Source of the DNA: Pseudarthrobacter defluvii
Lineage (GTDB): Bacteria; Actinomycetota; Actinomycetes; Actinomycetales; Micrococcaceae
Assembly (NCBI RefSeq): GCF_030323865.1
Contig: NZ_CP066362.1
Location: 2,728,001-2,792,000, forward strand
Direction of reading: 5' to 3'
DNA: 64,000 nt
The position numbers were made by a program, and so were the translations under genes. The notes beneath the pieces are model-generated. The model did no database searches. It had not been told where the DNA came from and saw nothing but the letters and a program-made list of their open reading frames with translations. Positions 36,349 to 44,351 of this stretch are shown here, one piece after another. Each line of letters begins with the position of its first letter. Position 1 is the first letter of the stretch.

Positions 36349-37506
36349 ATGAGCGCCCCTATCGATCCCGCCACAGCAAGCGCCGCCCCGCTGCACCAGG
36401 CCGTCAACGACGCACTGGCCACGGTCATCGATCCCGAACTGCGCCGTCCCATCACCGAGCTGGGCATGGTGGATTCCGTCCAGGTGTCCGACGACGGCAA
36501 GGTCACCGTGGCGGTCCTGCTTACCATCGCCGGCTGCCCGCTGCGGGACACCATCACCGCCGATTCCCAAAAGGCCCTTTTCGCCGTTCCCGGTGTCACC
36601 GCCGTCGACGTCGAACTTAAGGTGATGGACCAGGCGCAGCGCGACGCCCTCAAGGAGAAGCTGCGCGGCGCGGGCGGGCAGCGCAGCATTCCGTTCAATG
36701 ACCCCGGCTCGCTCACCAAGGTCTACGCTGTGGCCAGCGGCAAAGGCGGGGTGGGCAAATCCTCCGTCACCGTCAACCTGGCCAGCGCCCTGGCCGCCCA
36801 GGGCCTCCGAGTGGGCATCGTGGACGCGGACGTGTACGGATTCTCCGTCCCTGCGCTGATGGGCGTCACGCAAAAACCCACCCAGGTGGACGACATGATC
36901 CTTCCCCCCGTTGCGTATGGCGTGAAGGTGATTTCCATCGGCATGTTCGTCAGCGGCAACAAACCGGTCGCCTGGCGCGGACCCATGCTGCACCGGGCCC
37001 TGGAACAGTTCCTCACCGACGTTTACTTTGGCGACCTGGATGCCCTGTTCCTGGACCTTCCGCCGGGCACGGGTGACATTGCCATCTCCGTTGCCCAGTT
37101 ACTGCCCAAGGCCGAAATCCTGGTGGTCACCACTCCCCAGGCGGCAGCGGCGGACGTCGCAGAACGCGCAGGTGCGATTGCCACCCAGACCGGGCAGAAG
37201 ATCGCGGGCGTCATCGAGAACATGTCCTACCTTGAAATGCCCGACGGCGGGCGGATGGAACTGTTCGGAAGCGGCGGCGGGGCGGTCCTCACGGAACGCC
37301 TTAGCGCCACGGTAGGGGCCGACGTTCCGCTGCTGGGCCAGATACCCTTGGACATCCAGTTGCGGGAAGGCGGGGACTCTGGGGTGCCGATCGTCCTGGG
37401 CCAGCCGGCTTCGGCGGGAGCGGCGGCGCTGGCGGCCATTGCAGGGCAGTTGGCGGCCAAACCCCGCGGCCTGGCAGGGATGAAGCTGGGGCTGCAGCCC
37501 CGCTGA
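36349..37506 (+). CDS. mrp: Mrp/NBP35-family iron-sulfur carrier ATPase
   Basis: This 385-residue protein has an N-terminal MIP18/DUF59 domain ('VIDPELRRPITELGMV', 'TIAGCPLRDTI') and a deviant Walker A P-loop GKGGVGKSS (131-139), followed by 'GIVDADVYGFSVPALMG' and 'LDLPPGTGDIAISV'. Such proteins load and deliver Fe-S clusters. The CxxC found late in many Mrp proteins is absent: the segment reads YLEMPDGGRMELFG. The ATG at 36349 has GAGG upstream at good spacing; the ATG at 36328 has none. It lies beside the tatB-sigE genes, as in mycobacteria. Confidence 0.93.
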   Translation: MSAPIDPATASAAPLHQAVNDALATVIDPELRRPITELGMVDSVQVSDDGKVTVAVLLTIAGCPLRDTITADSQKALFAVPGVTAVDVELKVMDQAQRDALKEKLRGAGGQRSIPFNDPGSLTKVYAVASGKGGVGKSSVTVNLASALAAQGLRVGIVDADVYGFSVPALMGVTQKPTQVDDMILPPVAYGVKVISIGMFVSGNKPVAWRGPMLHRALEQFLTDVYFGDLDALFLDLPPGTGDIAISVAQLLPKAEILVVTTPQAAAADVAERAGAIATQTGQKIAGVIENMSYLEMPDGGRMELFGSGGGAVLTERLSATVGADVPLLGQIPLDIQLREGGDSGVPIVLGQPASAGAAALAAIAGQLAAKPRGLAGMKLGLQPR

Positions 37507-37551
37507 GCAGTAAGCCCCGATGACGAGGCAGGCCTAAGTGGCCGGGCGGGC

Positions 37552-37956
37552 TTAGGTGGCTTCGGTGTCGAACGGGGCAATCTCGCCCGGGGCCAGCCTC
37601 TCCACAACCCTTTCGGGCCGCGCAGGAGCGGACTCGGCTGCTGCCGCGGCGCCGGAAACTGCAGCCACGGCGGCCGGGGCGCCCGCGCTCACAGGCTTGG
37701 TGTCGTCGTCGAGCAGTGCTTCCTTGATGATGCGTCGGGGATCGTACTGGCGCGGATCGTATTTCTTCCAGTCGACATCGTCGATATCGATGCCCACTTC
37801 TTCCTTGATCTGCTCACGCGCGCCGTTGGCCATGCGGCGGACTTCCTTGACCAGGTTCGCCAGCTTCTGGGTATATTCAGGCAGCCGCTGGGGGCCGATC
37901 ACCAGCACGCCAATGATCAGCAGAAGAATGAACTCCGGGCCGTTGATTCCAAACAC
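37552..37956 (-). CDS. tatB: Sec-independent protein translocase subunit TatB
   Basis: The 134-residue protein starts 'VFGINGPEFILLLIIGVLVIGPQRLPEYTQKLANLVKEV' (read in pieces): a short periplasmic start, one transmembrane helix, the Gly-Pro hinge and an amphipathic helix, as in TatB. The C-terminal half is Ala/Pro-rich and cytoplasmic. GTG start at 37956; an upstream in-frame ATG gives 20 non-conserved residues. TatB recognises twin-arginine signal peptides with TatC; tatA and tatC are not in the window. Located downstream of the anti-sigma gene in the same direction. Confidence 0.92.
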   Translation of the reverse strand: MFGINGPEFILLLIIGVLVIGPQRLPEYTQKLANLVKEVRRMANGAREQIKEEVGIDIDDVDWKKYDPRQYDPRRIIKEALLDDDTKPVSAGAPAAVAAVSGAAAAAESAPARPERVVERLAPGEIAPFDTEAT

Positions 37957-38025
37957 TTTAGGAAGATTACCCTTTCCGGGCCACGAGTGACGATTCCCGT
38001 CCGGCGGACGGAGCAACAGTTCGGG

Positions 38026-38922
38026 TCACTGCGTAAACAGCGCCGCAATCTTGCCGAACCCGCGCTCCAGCCGTGCCTCCAGCGGCTCGGCCGCCTGCCC
38101 CTCTGAGCTGTCCGGAACAGCGGCCGCCACCCCCTCTGCGGCACTGTCCACAAGCCGTTTGAGGATGGGCAGGGCTTGGTTCGACTGCGCGGCGGGCAGG
38201 TCGGAGCGGTAGGTGACGGTGAGGCCTGCCGCGCGGTAAGTGGCGGCCCCTGGTGACGTGGCCCAATCCTGCGAGGGGCCTGTTTTCCCACCGTCGGCTT
38301 CCGCCGGCGCACTTCCGGCAGCGGCAGCCTCTACTGCCGCCTGCCCGGCGACGGGATGCTGTTCCGTGACGGTGGCATGATTGGCGCCGTCCGTAAGCCA
38401 AAGCTGCACCGCAGGCTGGCCGTCAACAACCAGCGCCTTGGCCGATTCCACGTGGAATCCCATGGCCTGCAGTTCAGGGCAGGCCCAGCCCTCGGAGCGC
38501 AGCGTTGCGAGCTGTGCCGCGGTCAACGTCCTGCCGTCCGCCGGTGTCTGCGAGGAGACATGCGAAAAGGCCGCCTCCGTGCCCACCGCCCCGCCGGCCG
38601 TGGGATCTCCAGCCGCCGTGAACGCCCCAACGGCCAACACTCCGGCCGCGGCCACTGTCCCGCCGGCAGTCAGCGCAAGGGCCCGGGCAGCCAGGCGGGA
38701 AGTGCTGCTGTGGTCCACGGACGGTGCCGGCTGTGCGGCCAGTTCTGAGGTGCGCGCCAGCAGCCGTGCGGTCAGGTCATCGCTGGCGGGCGGTACGGGA
38801 GCGTCCCGCAGACGCTCCAGGTACTGGCGTTCCCGGCGAACGGTGGCAGCGCACTCCTGGCAGGCCTCCAGGTGGCTGCCCGTGCGCTGATGCCTGCCAC
38901 CGAAAGGAAACTGGGACCTCAT
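38026..38922 (-). CDS. rseA: ZAS-type anti-sigma factor of SigE (RseA-like)
   Basis: The 298-residue protein has an N-terminal zinc-binding anti-sigma motif H17-x3-C21-x2-C24 (HLEACQEC), a single transmembrane helix at about 78-104 and an extracytoplasmic domain of about 190 residues. The ATG lies 7 bp after the sigE stop, so they are coupled. It would hold SigE inactive until a redox or envelope signal releases it. In Mycobacterium rseA is shorter and soluble; a membrane-spanning form points to envelope sensing and possibly proteolytic release. RseA identity is by position. Confidence 0.86.
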   Translation of the reverse strand: MRSQFPFGGRHQRTGSHLEACQECAATVRRERQYLERLRDAPVPPASDDLTARLLARTSELAAQPAPSVDHSSTSRLAARALALTAGGTVAAAGVLAVGAFTAAGDPTAGGAVGTEAAFSHVSSQTPADGRTLTAAQLATLRSEGWACPELQAMGFHVESAKALVVDGQPAVQLWLTDGANHATVTEQHPVAGQAAVEAAAAGSAPAEADGGKTGPSQDWATSPGAATYRAAGLTVTYRSDLPAAQSNQALPILKRLVDSAAEGVAAAVPDSSEGQAAEPLEARLERGFGKIAALFTQ

Positions 38923-38929
38923 GTGCCGT

Positions 38930-39544
38930 TCAGAGGATGCCGGCGATGCGCGGCATCTTGAGCTTGCGGCGGGACTGCTGGGGGCGCGGGTCGCGGTGGG
39001 CCAGCTTCTCCCGGAGCATCGTCCTGCCCCGGTGGATGCGGGACCGGACAGTGCCCAGCTTGACGCCCAGCGCCTCCGCGACTTCGTCGTAGGACAGCCC
39101 CTCGAGGTCGCACAAAACCACGGCAGCGCGGAAGTCCGGCGGAAGTTCCTCCAGCGCGGCCTGCACATCAAGATCGAGGTTGTTCAGTTCGAAGCTTTGC
39201 TCGGGACCGGGCTCGCGGCCCGGCAGCCGGGACTCTGCGTCCTCCGCCAGGGCATCGAAACGGATGCGGGTCTTCCGGCGCGCCTGGTCAAGGAACAAGT
39301 TGGTGGTGATGCGGTGCAGCCAGCCGTCGAGCGTTCCCGGCTTGAAGTTGTCCAGGGAACGGAAGACGCGGACGAACACTTCCTGGGTGAGGTCCTCGGC
39401 GTCGAACTTGTTGCCGGTCAGGCGGTAGGCCAGCCGGTAGACCTTCGCGGAATGGTTGGTGACCACTTCTTCCCAGGTGGGACGGACCCACTCATCATCG
39501 GGATTGTTGACTGCAGGGACAGGTGCCACAACTGAAGATGACAT
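38930..39544 (-). CDS. sigE: ECF RNA polymerase sigma factor SigE
   Basis: The 204-residue group 4 sigma factor has region 2 ('KVYRLAYRLTGNKFDAEDLTQEVFVRVFRSLDNF', in pieces) and region 4 ('LEELPPDFRAAVVLCDLEGLSYDEVAEALGVKLGTVRSRIHRGR', in pieces), joined by a short linker. Ribosome site GGGGAG precedes the ATG. Followed by the anti-sigma gene, then tatB, and divergent from an O-methyltransferase gene, as around mycobacterial sigE. It should direct the envelope-stress response. Confidence 0.93.
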   Translation of the reverse strand: MSSSVVAPVPAVNNPDDEWVRPTWEEVVTNHSAKVYRLAYRLTGNKFDAEDLTQEVFVRVFRSLDNFKPGTLDGWLHRITTNLFLDQARRKTRIRFDALAEDAESRLPGREPGPEQSFELNNLDLDVQAALEELPPDFRAAVVLCDLEGLSYDEVAEALGVKLGTVRSRIHRGRTMLREKLAHRDPRPQQSRRKLKMPRIAGIL

Positions 39545-39772
39545 CGTCCACTCCCCTCGTGGAATGCTAACGCCCGGATACTGTTGACATCTCTGATTCG
39601 GCGCCGGTCACCTTTTGGATGAGCGGATACCAATCATGTCAAACTTGGCTGGGAATTTCCTGACCGCAGGCAAACTTCAGCCTTGGGCGCAACGGGTGCT
39701 TTCCCGGCCTGACCGGCCGGACACAGTAGGCTTGGGGAGACATTCCCCCCTTACGCCCAGAAAGCGAAATCC

Positions 39773-40405
39773 ATGAGCGCCGACAAGTCCAGCAGCTGGT
39801 CCTATGCAGAAGATCTGCCCGCTGAGGATGAGGTTATGCTTCGGGCCCGGGAGCGGTCGTTTGAATTGGGCGTCAGCGCCATCAGCCCCGGCGTGGGCGC
39901 CGTCCTCACGGTGCTGGCTGCTGCATCCAAAGCCCAGACCGCCGTGGAAATCGGCACAGGCGCCGGCGTCTCCGGCGTGTGCCTCCTGCGCGGCCTAAGC
40001 CCGCACGCGGTCCTGACCACCATCGACGTGGACGTCGAACACCTGAGGGCGGCCCGCGAGGCATTCGCCGAGGCCGGCAGCCCGGCCAACCGTACGCGCA
40101 CCATTTCCGGCCGCGCCGGCGATGTCCTGCCGCGGCTGACGGACGGGGCCTACGACCTGGTGTTCATCGACGCGGACAAGCCCGGCCTCCCCGGCTATGT
40201 GGAACAGGCCATCCGGCTGCTCAAGCGTTCCGGGCTGTTGGTCATCAACGACGCCCTGGACAAGGACAAAGTGGCCAACCCCGCCGGCCGGGAGCCCAAC
40301 ACGGTGACCCTGCGTCAGGTGGGCAAGGCGATCCGCGACGACGACAGGCTGGCGTCGGCAATGCTTCCCACCGGGGACGGCCTGCTGGTGGCCGTCAAGA
40401 AATAG
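39773..40405 (+). CDS. Class I SAM-dependent O-methyltransferase
   Basis: This 210-residue protein of the catechol O-methyltransferase-like family 3 has the AdoMet motif VEIGTGAGVSG (58-68), the acidic 'TTIDVDVEHLRAARE' and 'DLVFIDADKPGLPGYV' for metal and cosubstrate, and 'LLVINDALDKDKV'. The substrate is unknown. Divergent from sigE, as Rv1220c is in M. tuberculosis (from memory). A TAGGCT hexamer at 39727-39732 may be its -10 element, leaving a leader of about 35 nt. Confidence 0.9.
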   Translation: MSADKSSSWSYAEDLPAEDEVMLRARERSFELGVSAISPGVGAVLTVLAAASKAQTAVEIGTGAGVSGVCLLRGLSPHAVLTTIDVDVEHLRAAREAFAEAGSPANRTRTISGRAGDVLPRLTDGAYDLVFIDADKPGLPGYVEQAIRLLKRSGLLVINDALDKDKVANPAGREPNTVTLRQVGKAIRDDDRLASAMLPTGDGLLVAVKK

Positions 40406-40419
40406 GTATCCCCCAGAGA

Positions 40420-40459
40420 CGGACAGGGTCCGCAGCCCGCAGGCTGCGGACCCTGTCCG
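40420..40459. terminator. Bidirectional terminator between O-methyltransferase and DUF3117 genes
   Basis: An 18-bp stem (arms 40420-40437 and 40442-40459) with a CGCA loop. The right side continues CACGTTTATT. Confidence 0.85.
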
Positions 40460-40465
40460 GCACGT

Positions 40466-40633
40466 TTATTCGGTAACGCCGACCAGGCATTCCTTGAGAT
40501 TGGCTGCTTCGGCAGCATTCAGTTCGACCACCAGGCGTCCGCCGCCTTCGAGCGGGACGCGCATGATCAGGCTGCGGCCCTCCTTGGTGACTTCCATTGG
40601 GCCGTCGCCGGTGCGTGGTTTCATAGCCGCCAT
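40466..40633 (-). CDS. DUF3117 family small protein
   Basis: A 55-residue protein starting MAAMKPRTGDGPMEVTKEGR and ending KECLVGVTE. This is the very conserved actinobacterial DUF3117 family of unknown function. It has a strong ribosome site (GGAGGGGAATTCC region) before the ATG at 40633. The AT-rich stretch at about 40765-40800 upstream probably holds its promoter. Convergent with the O-methyltransferase gene. Confidence 0.93.
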   Translation of the reverse strand: MAAMKPRTGDGPMEVTKEGRSLIMRVPLEGGGRLVVELNAAEAANLKECLVGVTE

Positions 40634-40866
40634 GAGGAATTCCCCTCCATTTTGTCCCAGGACTGATCAGCCCGGGCGGGCTGTGTCCGCATGTCGATCA
40701 GGCGGCTATGGCGGGGTGTTGGCTCCACCGCCAAGGCTGCGCGTTTTCTGAATGCTTTTGTCCTTGCTTACCTATCATTATCGCGGAATTACCCGCACGT
40801 AGCTAATCGATGGACATTTTCCTGGGCGTGTTATTCCCGCCCTGACCTGCGCAGAAGCATGTATTG
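40634..40866. other. 233-bp intergenic region upstream of DUF3117
   Basis: No gene was seen. The 40765-40800 part is markedly AT-rich (ATCATTATCG, GGAATTACC) and probably holds the DUF3117 promoter reading leftward. The end of the mannosyltransferase gene lies at 40867. Confidence 0.5.
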
Positions 40867-42123
40867 CTACGGCGGATAATCCCCTCCGCCGGGCAGCGGC
40901 GCCCACGCCCACAGCCAGACGATCCACACTACCTGGAGCAGCAGGAACATCACCACAACGGTCCCCCGGTACGCCCTCGACCGGGAGAGGAACACCGCGC
41001 CCAGGGCCAGTGGAAACAGCGGCAGCAACATCCTGAAGGTGCTGGTCTGCGGGTGGAGGAAGGCCAGCAGGTAGCCCATGTAGCAGGCGCACCACAGCCT
41101 CAGTTCGACGCCGAGCCGCACCACCGGGGGAAGGAACAGCATCGCGCCGAACAGCGCCACGAACATCACGGGGGCCAGGACGCCCACCACCGGGCCAAAT
41201 AGCTCGACGCCGGTGTCGAACCACGGTTTGAAAGGCACCAGGTCCTGGCCGCGCCACACCGTCTCCGTTTTGGTATAGGCCTGCGGGTCACCCGTGGCCG
41301 CCCACGCCACCGCGGGCCAGGCGAGGCCGGAGACGCCTGCGACGGCGGTAAGCCCGGTAAGTGCCGCCAGGTCCCGGCCGGAATGGGATGCGTCATCGCT
41401 GCCGCGCTGCGGGCCGGCGCGGACGAATGCGACGGCGCGGAAGACCAGGAGCAGGCCCACCATGGCGGCAAAGGGGACACCCACCGGCCGGGACAGGCAC
41501 AGCAGGACCACCACGGGCATGGCCCACAGGTACTGCCGGCGCACTACCAGCAGCAGGGCCCAGGCGAGCAGCAGGAGCGACAGGGGTTCGGCGTAGGGCA
41601 CCTGGAGGACGGCGGAGACGGGGAAGACCGAGAAGAACGCAACCCCCCACATGGCGGTGGCATGGCCGGCCTTCTGCCGGAACAGTTGGTACACCGCCAG
41701 CGCTGCGGCCCAGCCGGCCAGCATGGCGATCAGAGTCAGCGAGGCTGCTGGGTTGAGGCCGGTGAGGCGACTGAGTCCGCCTGCCAGAGCCGGAAAGAGC
41801 GGGTAGAAGGCCCAGGTATTTTCCTGCACGTTGCCGGCAGTGTCCGTGGGAAGGACCGACGGGTAGCCGTTGGCGATGACCTGGCCGTACCAGCGCGCGT
41901 CCCAGATGTTGATGAAGTTCCAGTAGTCCGGCTTTGGCGGGAACCAGGGGTTGGGTCCCTGGTGGAGGGCCGCGGCCATGAAGATGCAGGCGGAAACCAG
42001 CCTCGCCGCCGCGTACAGGGCCATCACCTGGAGCCAGGACGGCCAACTGCGGACGGCGGAGGCCGCGCGGTGGGCTGCGTTGCCGGCCGATGCCAGCGGG
42101 TTGCGGCGGGCCACCGTGCTCAC
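40867..42123 (-). CDS. Polytopic mannosyltransferase (PIG-V-like)
   Basis: The 418-residue protein has about nine or ten hydrophobic segments. Near the N-terminus 'NFINIWDARWYGQVIANGYP' (residues 69-88) places acidic residues in the first extracytoplasmic loop, as in PIG-V/GT-C enzymes that take mannose from a polyprenyl-phosphate donor. The gene starts with GTG overlapping the stop of the DivIVA-like gene (GTGA). Possible targets are glycolipids or wall polymers. The donor and acceptor are inferred from fold only. Confidence 0.8.
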   Translation of the reverse strand: MSTVARRNPLASAGNAAHRAASAVRSWPSWLQVMALYAAARLVSACIFMAAALHQGPNPWFPPKPDYWNFINIWDARWYGQVIANGYPSVLPTDTAGNVQENTWAFYPLFPALAGGLSRLTGLNPAASLTLIAMLAGWAAALAVYQLFRQKAGHATAMWGVAFFSVFPVSAVLQVPYAEPLSLLLLAWALLLVVRRQYLWAMPVVVLLCLSRPVGVPFAAMVGLLLVFRAVAFVRAGPQRGSDDASHSGRDLAALTGLTAVAGVSGLAWPAVAWAATGDPQAYTKTETVWRGQDLVPFKPWFDTGVELFGPVVGVLAPVMFVALFGAMLFLPPVVRLGVELRLWCACYMGYLLAFLHPQTSTFRMLLPLFPLALGAVFLSRSRAYRGTVVVMFLLLQVVWIVWLWAWAPLPGGGDYPP

Positions 42124-42593
42124 AGGCCACCCTTCCCCGGTGCTGCGTCCTCAGGGACCTGCGCGGAACCGCCATGGAGGGCAGCCTCTCCGGCGCTTCC
42201 TGTGCCCGGCTCTTCCCCTGCCTCATCACCGGTGACGGATCCGGCGTCGGACGACTGCTCCGCAGGATCCTCCGGGGCCTCCAGCCTGCCGCGAAGCTCG
42301 GCTATTTCCGCATCCTTTGCAGCCAGCTGGCCCCGTAGCTCGTCCAGGACCTGGTCCACCTGGTCCATCCGGTAGCCGCGCAGGCCAAGCGAGAAACGCA
42401 GCCGGGTCACGTCCTCGGGAACGGCGTTCCCGGGAAGGAGCACTGGCGGAAGGTTCGCGGGCGGCTCCTCGAATCCGCCATCCAGGAGTGCAGGCAGCCC
42501 GGTGTTGCCGGTTGCGCGGGAACGCCGGCCCAGGCCGGCCCAAAGGACCGCCGCCACCAGCAGGACGGCGAGGAAAACGAGGAAGAAGCTCAC
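42120..42593 (-). CDS. Membrane-anchored DivIVA-domain protein
   Basis: This 157-residue protein has an N-terminal transmembrane helix (FFLVFLAVLLVAAVLWAGLG), then a DivIVA-like segment 'VTRLRFSLGLRGYRMDQVDQVLDEL' (about 62-86, in pieces), a short coiled coil (LAAKDAEIAELRGRLE) and an acidic disordered tail. DivIVA segments sense curved membranes at poles and septa. GTG start; coupled to the mannosyltransferase gene downstream. Could position that enzyme at growth sites (inference). Confidence 0.83.
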   Translation of the reverse strand: MSFFLVFLAVLLVAAVLWAGLGRRSRATGNTGLPALLDGGFEEPPANLPPVLLPGNAVPEDVTRLRFSLGLRGYRMDQVDQVLDELRGQLAAKDAEIAELRGRLEAPEDPAEQSSDAGSVTGDEAGEEPGTGSAGEAALHGGSAQVPEDAAPGKGGL

Positions 42594-42637
42594 GGTTCCA
42601 TCGTGCCAGACCCGCCGGCTGGAACCGTTGCGCCAGG

Positions 42638-43420
42638 CTACTCCGGCCGCTGCTCGCCGGTCATCGCTGGGGCCACCGCGACGTGCAGGACGCGGTCCAC
42701 GGCTTCCGCGGGGTCGTCCACCAGTTGGATGAGGTCCAGGTCCTTTTCGGAAACCATGCCCTCGGCCACCAGCGTGCCCCGGATCCAGTCGATCATCGGT
42801 CCCCAGAAGTCGACGCCAAGGAGCACGATGGGGAAGGACGTCACCTTCCGCGTCTGCACCAGGACCATTGCCTCGAACAGCTCGTCCAGGGTGCCCAGTC
42901 CGCCGGGGAGCACAATGAAGCCCTGGGCGTATTTAACGAACATGGTCTTGCGGGCGAAGAAGTAGCGGAAGTTGATGCCGAGGTCCACCCACTGGTTCAG
43001 GCCCTGTTCGAACGGCAGCTCGATGCCCAGGCCCACTGACACCCCGTTGCCTTCCACCGTTCCCCGGTTGGCCGCCTCCATGGAGCCCGGGCCGCCACCG
43101 GTAATCACGGCGACTCCGGCCTCGGCGAGCTTGCGGCCCACTTCCACGCCCATCTCGTAGTAGATGCTGCCGGGTTTGGTGCGGGCTGAACCGAAGACGC
43201 TGACCGCTTTTCCAATGTCCGCGAGCGCCCCGAAGCCTTCCACGAACTCGCTCTGGATACGCAGCACGCGCCAGGGATCCGTGTGGACGAACTGGCCGGG
43301 GCCTTTGGTATCAAGCAGGTGCTGGTCCGACATTTCCACTGCCGCCTGCTTGCGGCGCAGCTCAAGGGGCCCCTTACGGCGCGGCTGGGAATTCTTGGCC
43401 GGATCTGCGTTGATGCTCAT
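42638..43420 (-). CDS. LOG-family protein (TIGR00730-type)
   Basis: The 260-residue protein has the Rossmann signature VSVFGSAR, 'GGGPGSMEAANRG' (108-120) and PGGLGTLDE (172-180), the motifs of LOG cytokinin-riboside-monophosphate phosphoribohydrolases. In bacteria these enzymes hydrolyse nucleoside monophosphates; the physiological role is uncertain. A TAGCCT hexamer (complement of 43427-43432) lies 6 nt before the ATG. Often annotated as lysine decarboxylase, which is a misnomer. Confidence 0.9.
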   Translation of the reverse strand: MSINADPAKNSQPRRKGPLELRRKQAAVEMSDQHLLDTKGPGQFVHTDPWRVLRIQSEFVEGFGALADIGKAVSVFGSARTKPGSIYYEMGVEVGRKLAEAGVAVITGGGPGSMEAANRGTVEGNGVSVGLGIELPFEQGLNQWVDLGINFRYFFARKTMFVKYAQGFIVLPGGLGTLDELFEAMVLVQTRKVTSFPIVLLGVDFWGPMIDWIRGTLVAEGMVSEKDLDLIQLVDDPAEAVDRVLHVAVAPAMTGEQRPE

Positions 43421-43426
43421 TCCCCT

Positions 43427-43432
43427 AGGCTA
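43427..43432 (-). promoter_or_regulatory. Candidate -10 hexamer for the LOG gene
   Basis: TAGCCT on the minus strand ends 6 nt before the ATG at 43420. The intervening AGGGGA is too close to act as a normal ribosome site. Confidence 0.4.
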
Positions 43433-43477
43433 ACCTCCAACTGCAGGTATCTCTTGAATCACGATCAGCACGAAGTT

Positions 43478-43517
43478 GGGGTGATTGGCGTCATAACCCC
43501 CGGTTGTTCGCTAGATT
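43478..43517 (+). promoter_or_regulatory. gluA promoter with operator-like dyad
   Basis: TAGATT (43512-43517) lies 7 nt before the gluA ATG. Upstream, 43478-43500 is a dyad GGGGTGAT-N7-ATAACCCC (7 of 8 positions matched). It contains GTGAT-N5-GTCAT, resembling a degenerate Crp/GlxR site over the -35 region. This may mediate carbon or nitrogen control. Confidence 0.42.
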
Positions 43518-43524
43518 CTTTCCT

Positions 43525-44280
43525 ATGACTACTCATGTGCCCGGCGATGCTCTCGTCTCCCTGAACGCCGTTAACAAGCATTACGGCCAGCTGCACGTTC
43601 TGAAGGACATCAACCTGCAGGTCCGCAAGGGCGAGGTTGTTGTGGTCATCGGACCCTCAGGTTCCGGTAAGTCCACCCTCTGCCGGGCCATCAACCGCCT
43701 GGAGACCATCGAGGGCGGAACCATCAGCATCGACGGGAAAGTCCTCCCCGAGGAAGGCAAGGAGCTCGCCCAGCTCCGCGCCGACGTCGGAATGGTCTTC
43801 CAGTCGTTCAACCTCTTCGCACACAAAACCATCCTTGAAAACGTGACCCTGGGGCCTATCAAGGTCAAGGGCGTTTCCAAGGGGGCCGCTGAAAAGGACG
43901 CCATGGCGCTCCTGGAACGGGTGGGCGTGGGCCACCAGGCCCCCAAACTCCCGGCCCAGCTCTCCGGCGGCCAGCAGCAGCGCGTCGCGATTGCCCGCGC
44001 CTTGGCAATGAAGCCGAAGGTCATGCTGTTCGACGAGCCAACCTCCGCCCTGGACCCCGAAATGATCAACGAAGTGCTGGACGTCATGGTCCAGCTCGCC
44101 AAGGAAGGCATGACCATGATCGTGGTCACGCACGAGATGGGCTTTGCCCGCAAGGCGGCGGACCGCGTGGTTTTCATGGCTGACGGCCAAATCGTTGAGG
44201 ATGCCACCCCGGAGGAATTCTTCACCAACCCGAAGAGTGACCGCGCCAAGGACTTCCTGTCCAAGCTGCTCACGCACTGA
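43525..44280 (+). CDS. gluA: Glutamate ABC transporter, ATP-binding protein
   Basis: The 251-residue ATPase has Walker [10 protein letters not shown] (43-51), Q-loop '[13 protein letters not shown]', signature LSGGQQQR, Walker B '[14 protein letters not shown]' and H-loop 'VVTHEMGFA'. Gene order ATPase, binding protein, two permeases equals gluABCD of Corynebacterium glutamicum, the basis for the name. The ATG at 43525 is preferred over an in-frame ATG-like start 7 codons upstream because a -10 hexamer sits 7 nt before it. Confidence 0.92.
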   Translation: MTTHVPGDALVSLNAVNKHYGQLHVLKDINLQVRKGEVVVVIGPSGSGKSTLCRAINRLETIEGGTISIDGKVLPEEGKELAQLRADVGMVFQSFNLFAHKTILENVTLGPIKVKGVSKGAAEKDAMALLERVGVGHQAPKLPAQLSGGQQQRVAIARALAMKPKVMLFDEPTSALDPEMINEVLDVMVQLAKEGMTMIVVTHEMGFARKAADRVVFMADGQIVEDATPEEFFTNPKSDRAKDFLSKLLTH

Positions 44281-44351
44281 CTCAACCGAACAAACACACT
44301 TCAGTTCGCATCCAGGCCGGAAAACCCACGGCCATCAATGAAAGGAATGTC

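Noticed and set aside
37507..37551. Strong terminator between mrp and tatB
   Set aside because: Only 6-bp CCTAAG/CTTAGG arms with an 11-12-nt loop and no T-tract; too weak to annotate as a terminator.
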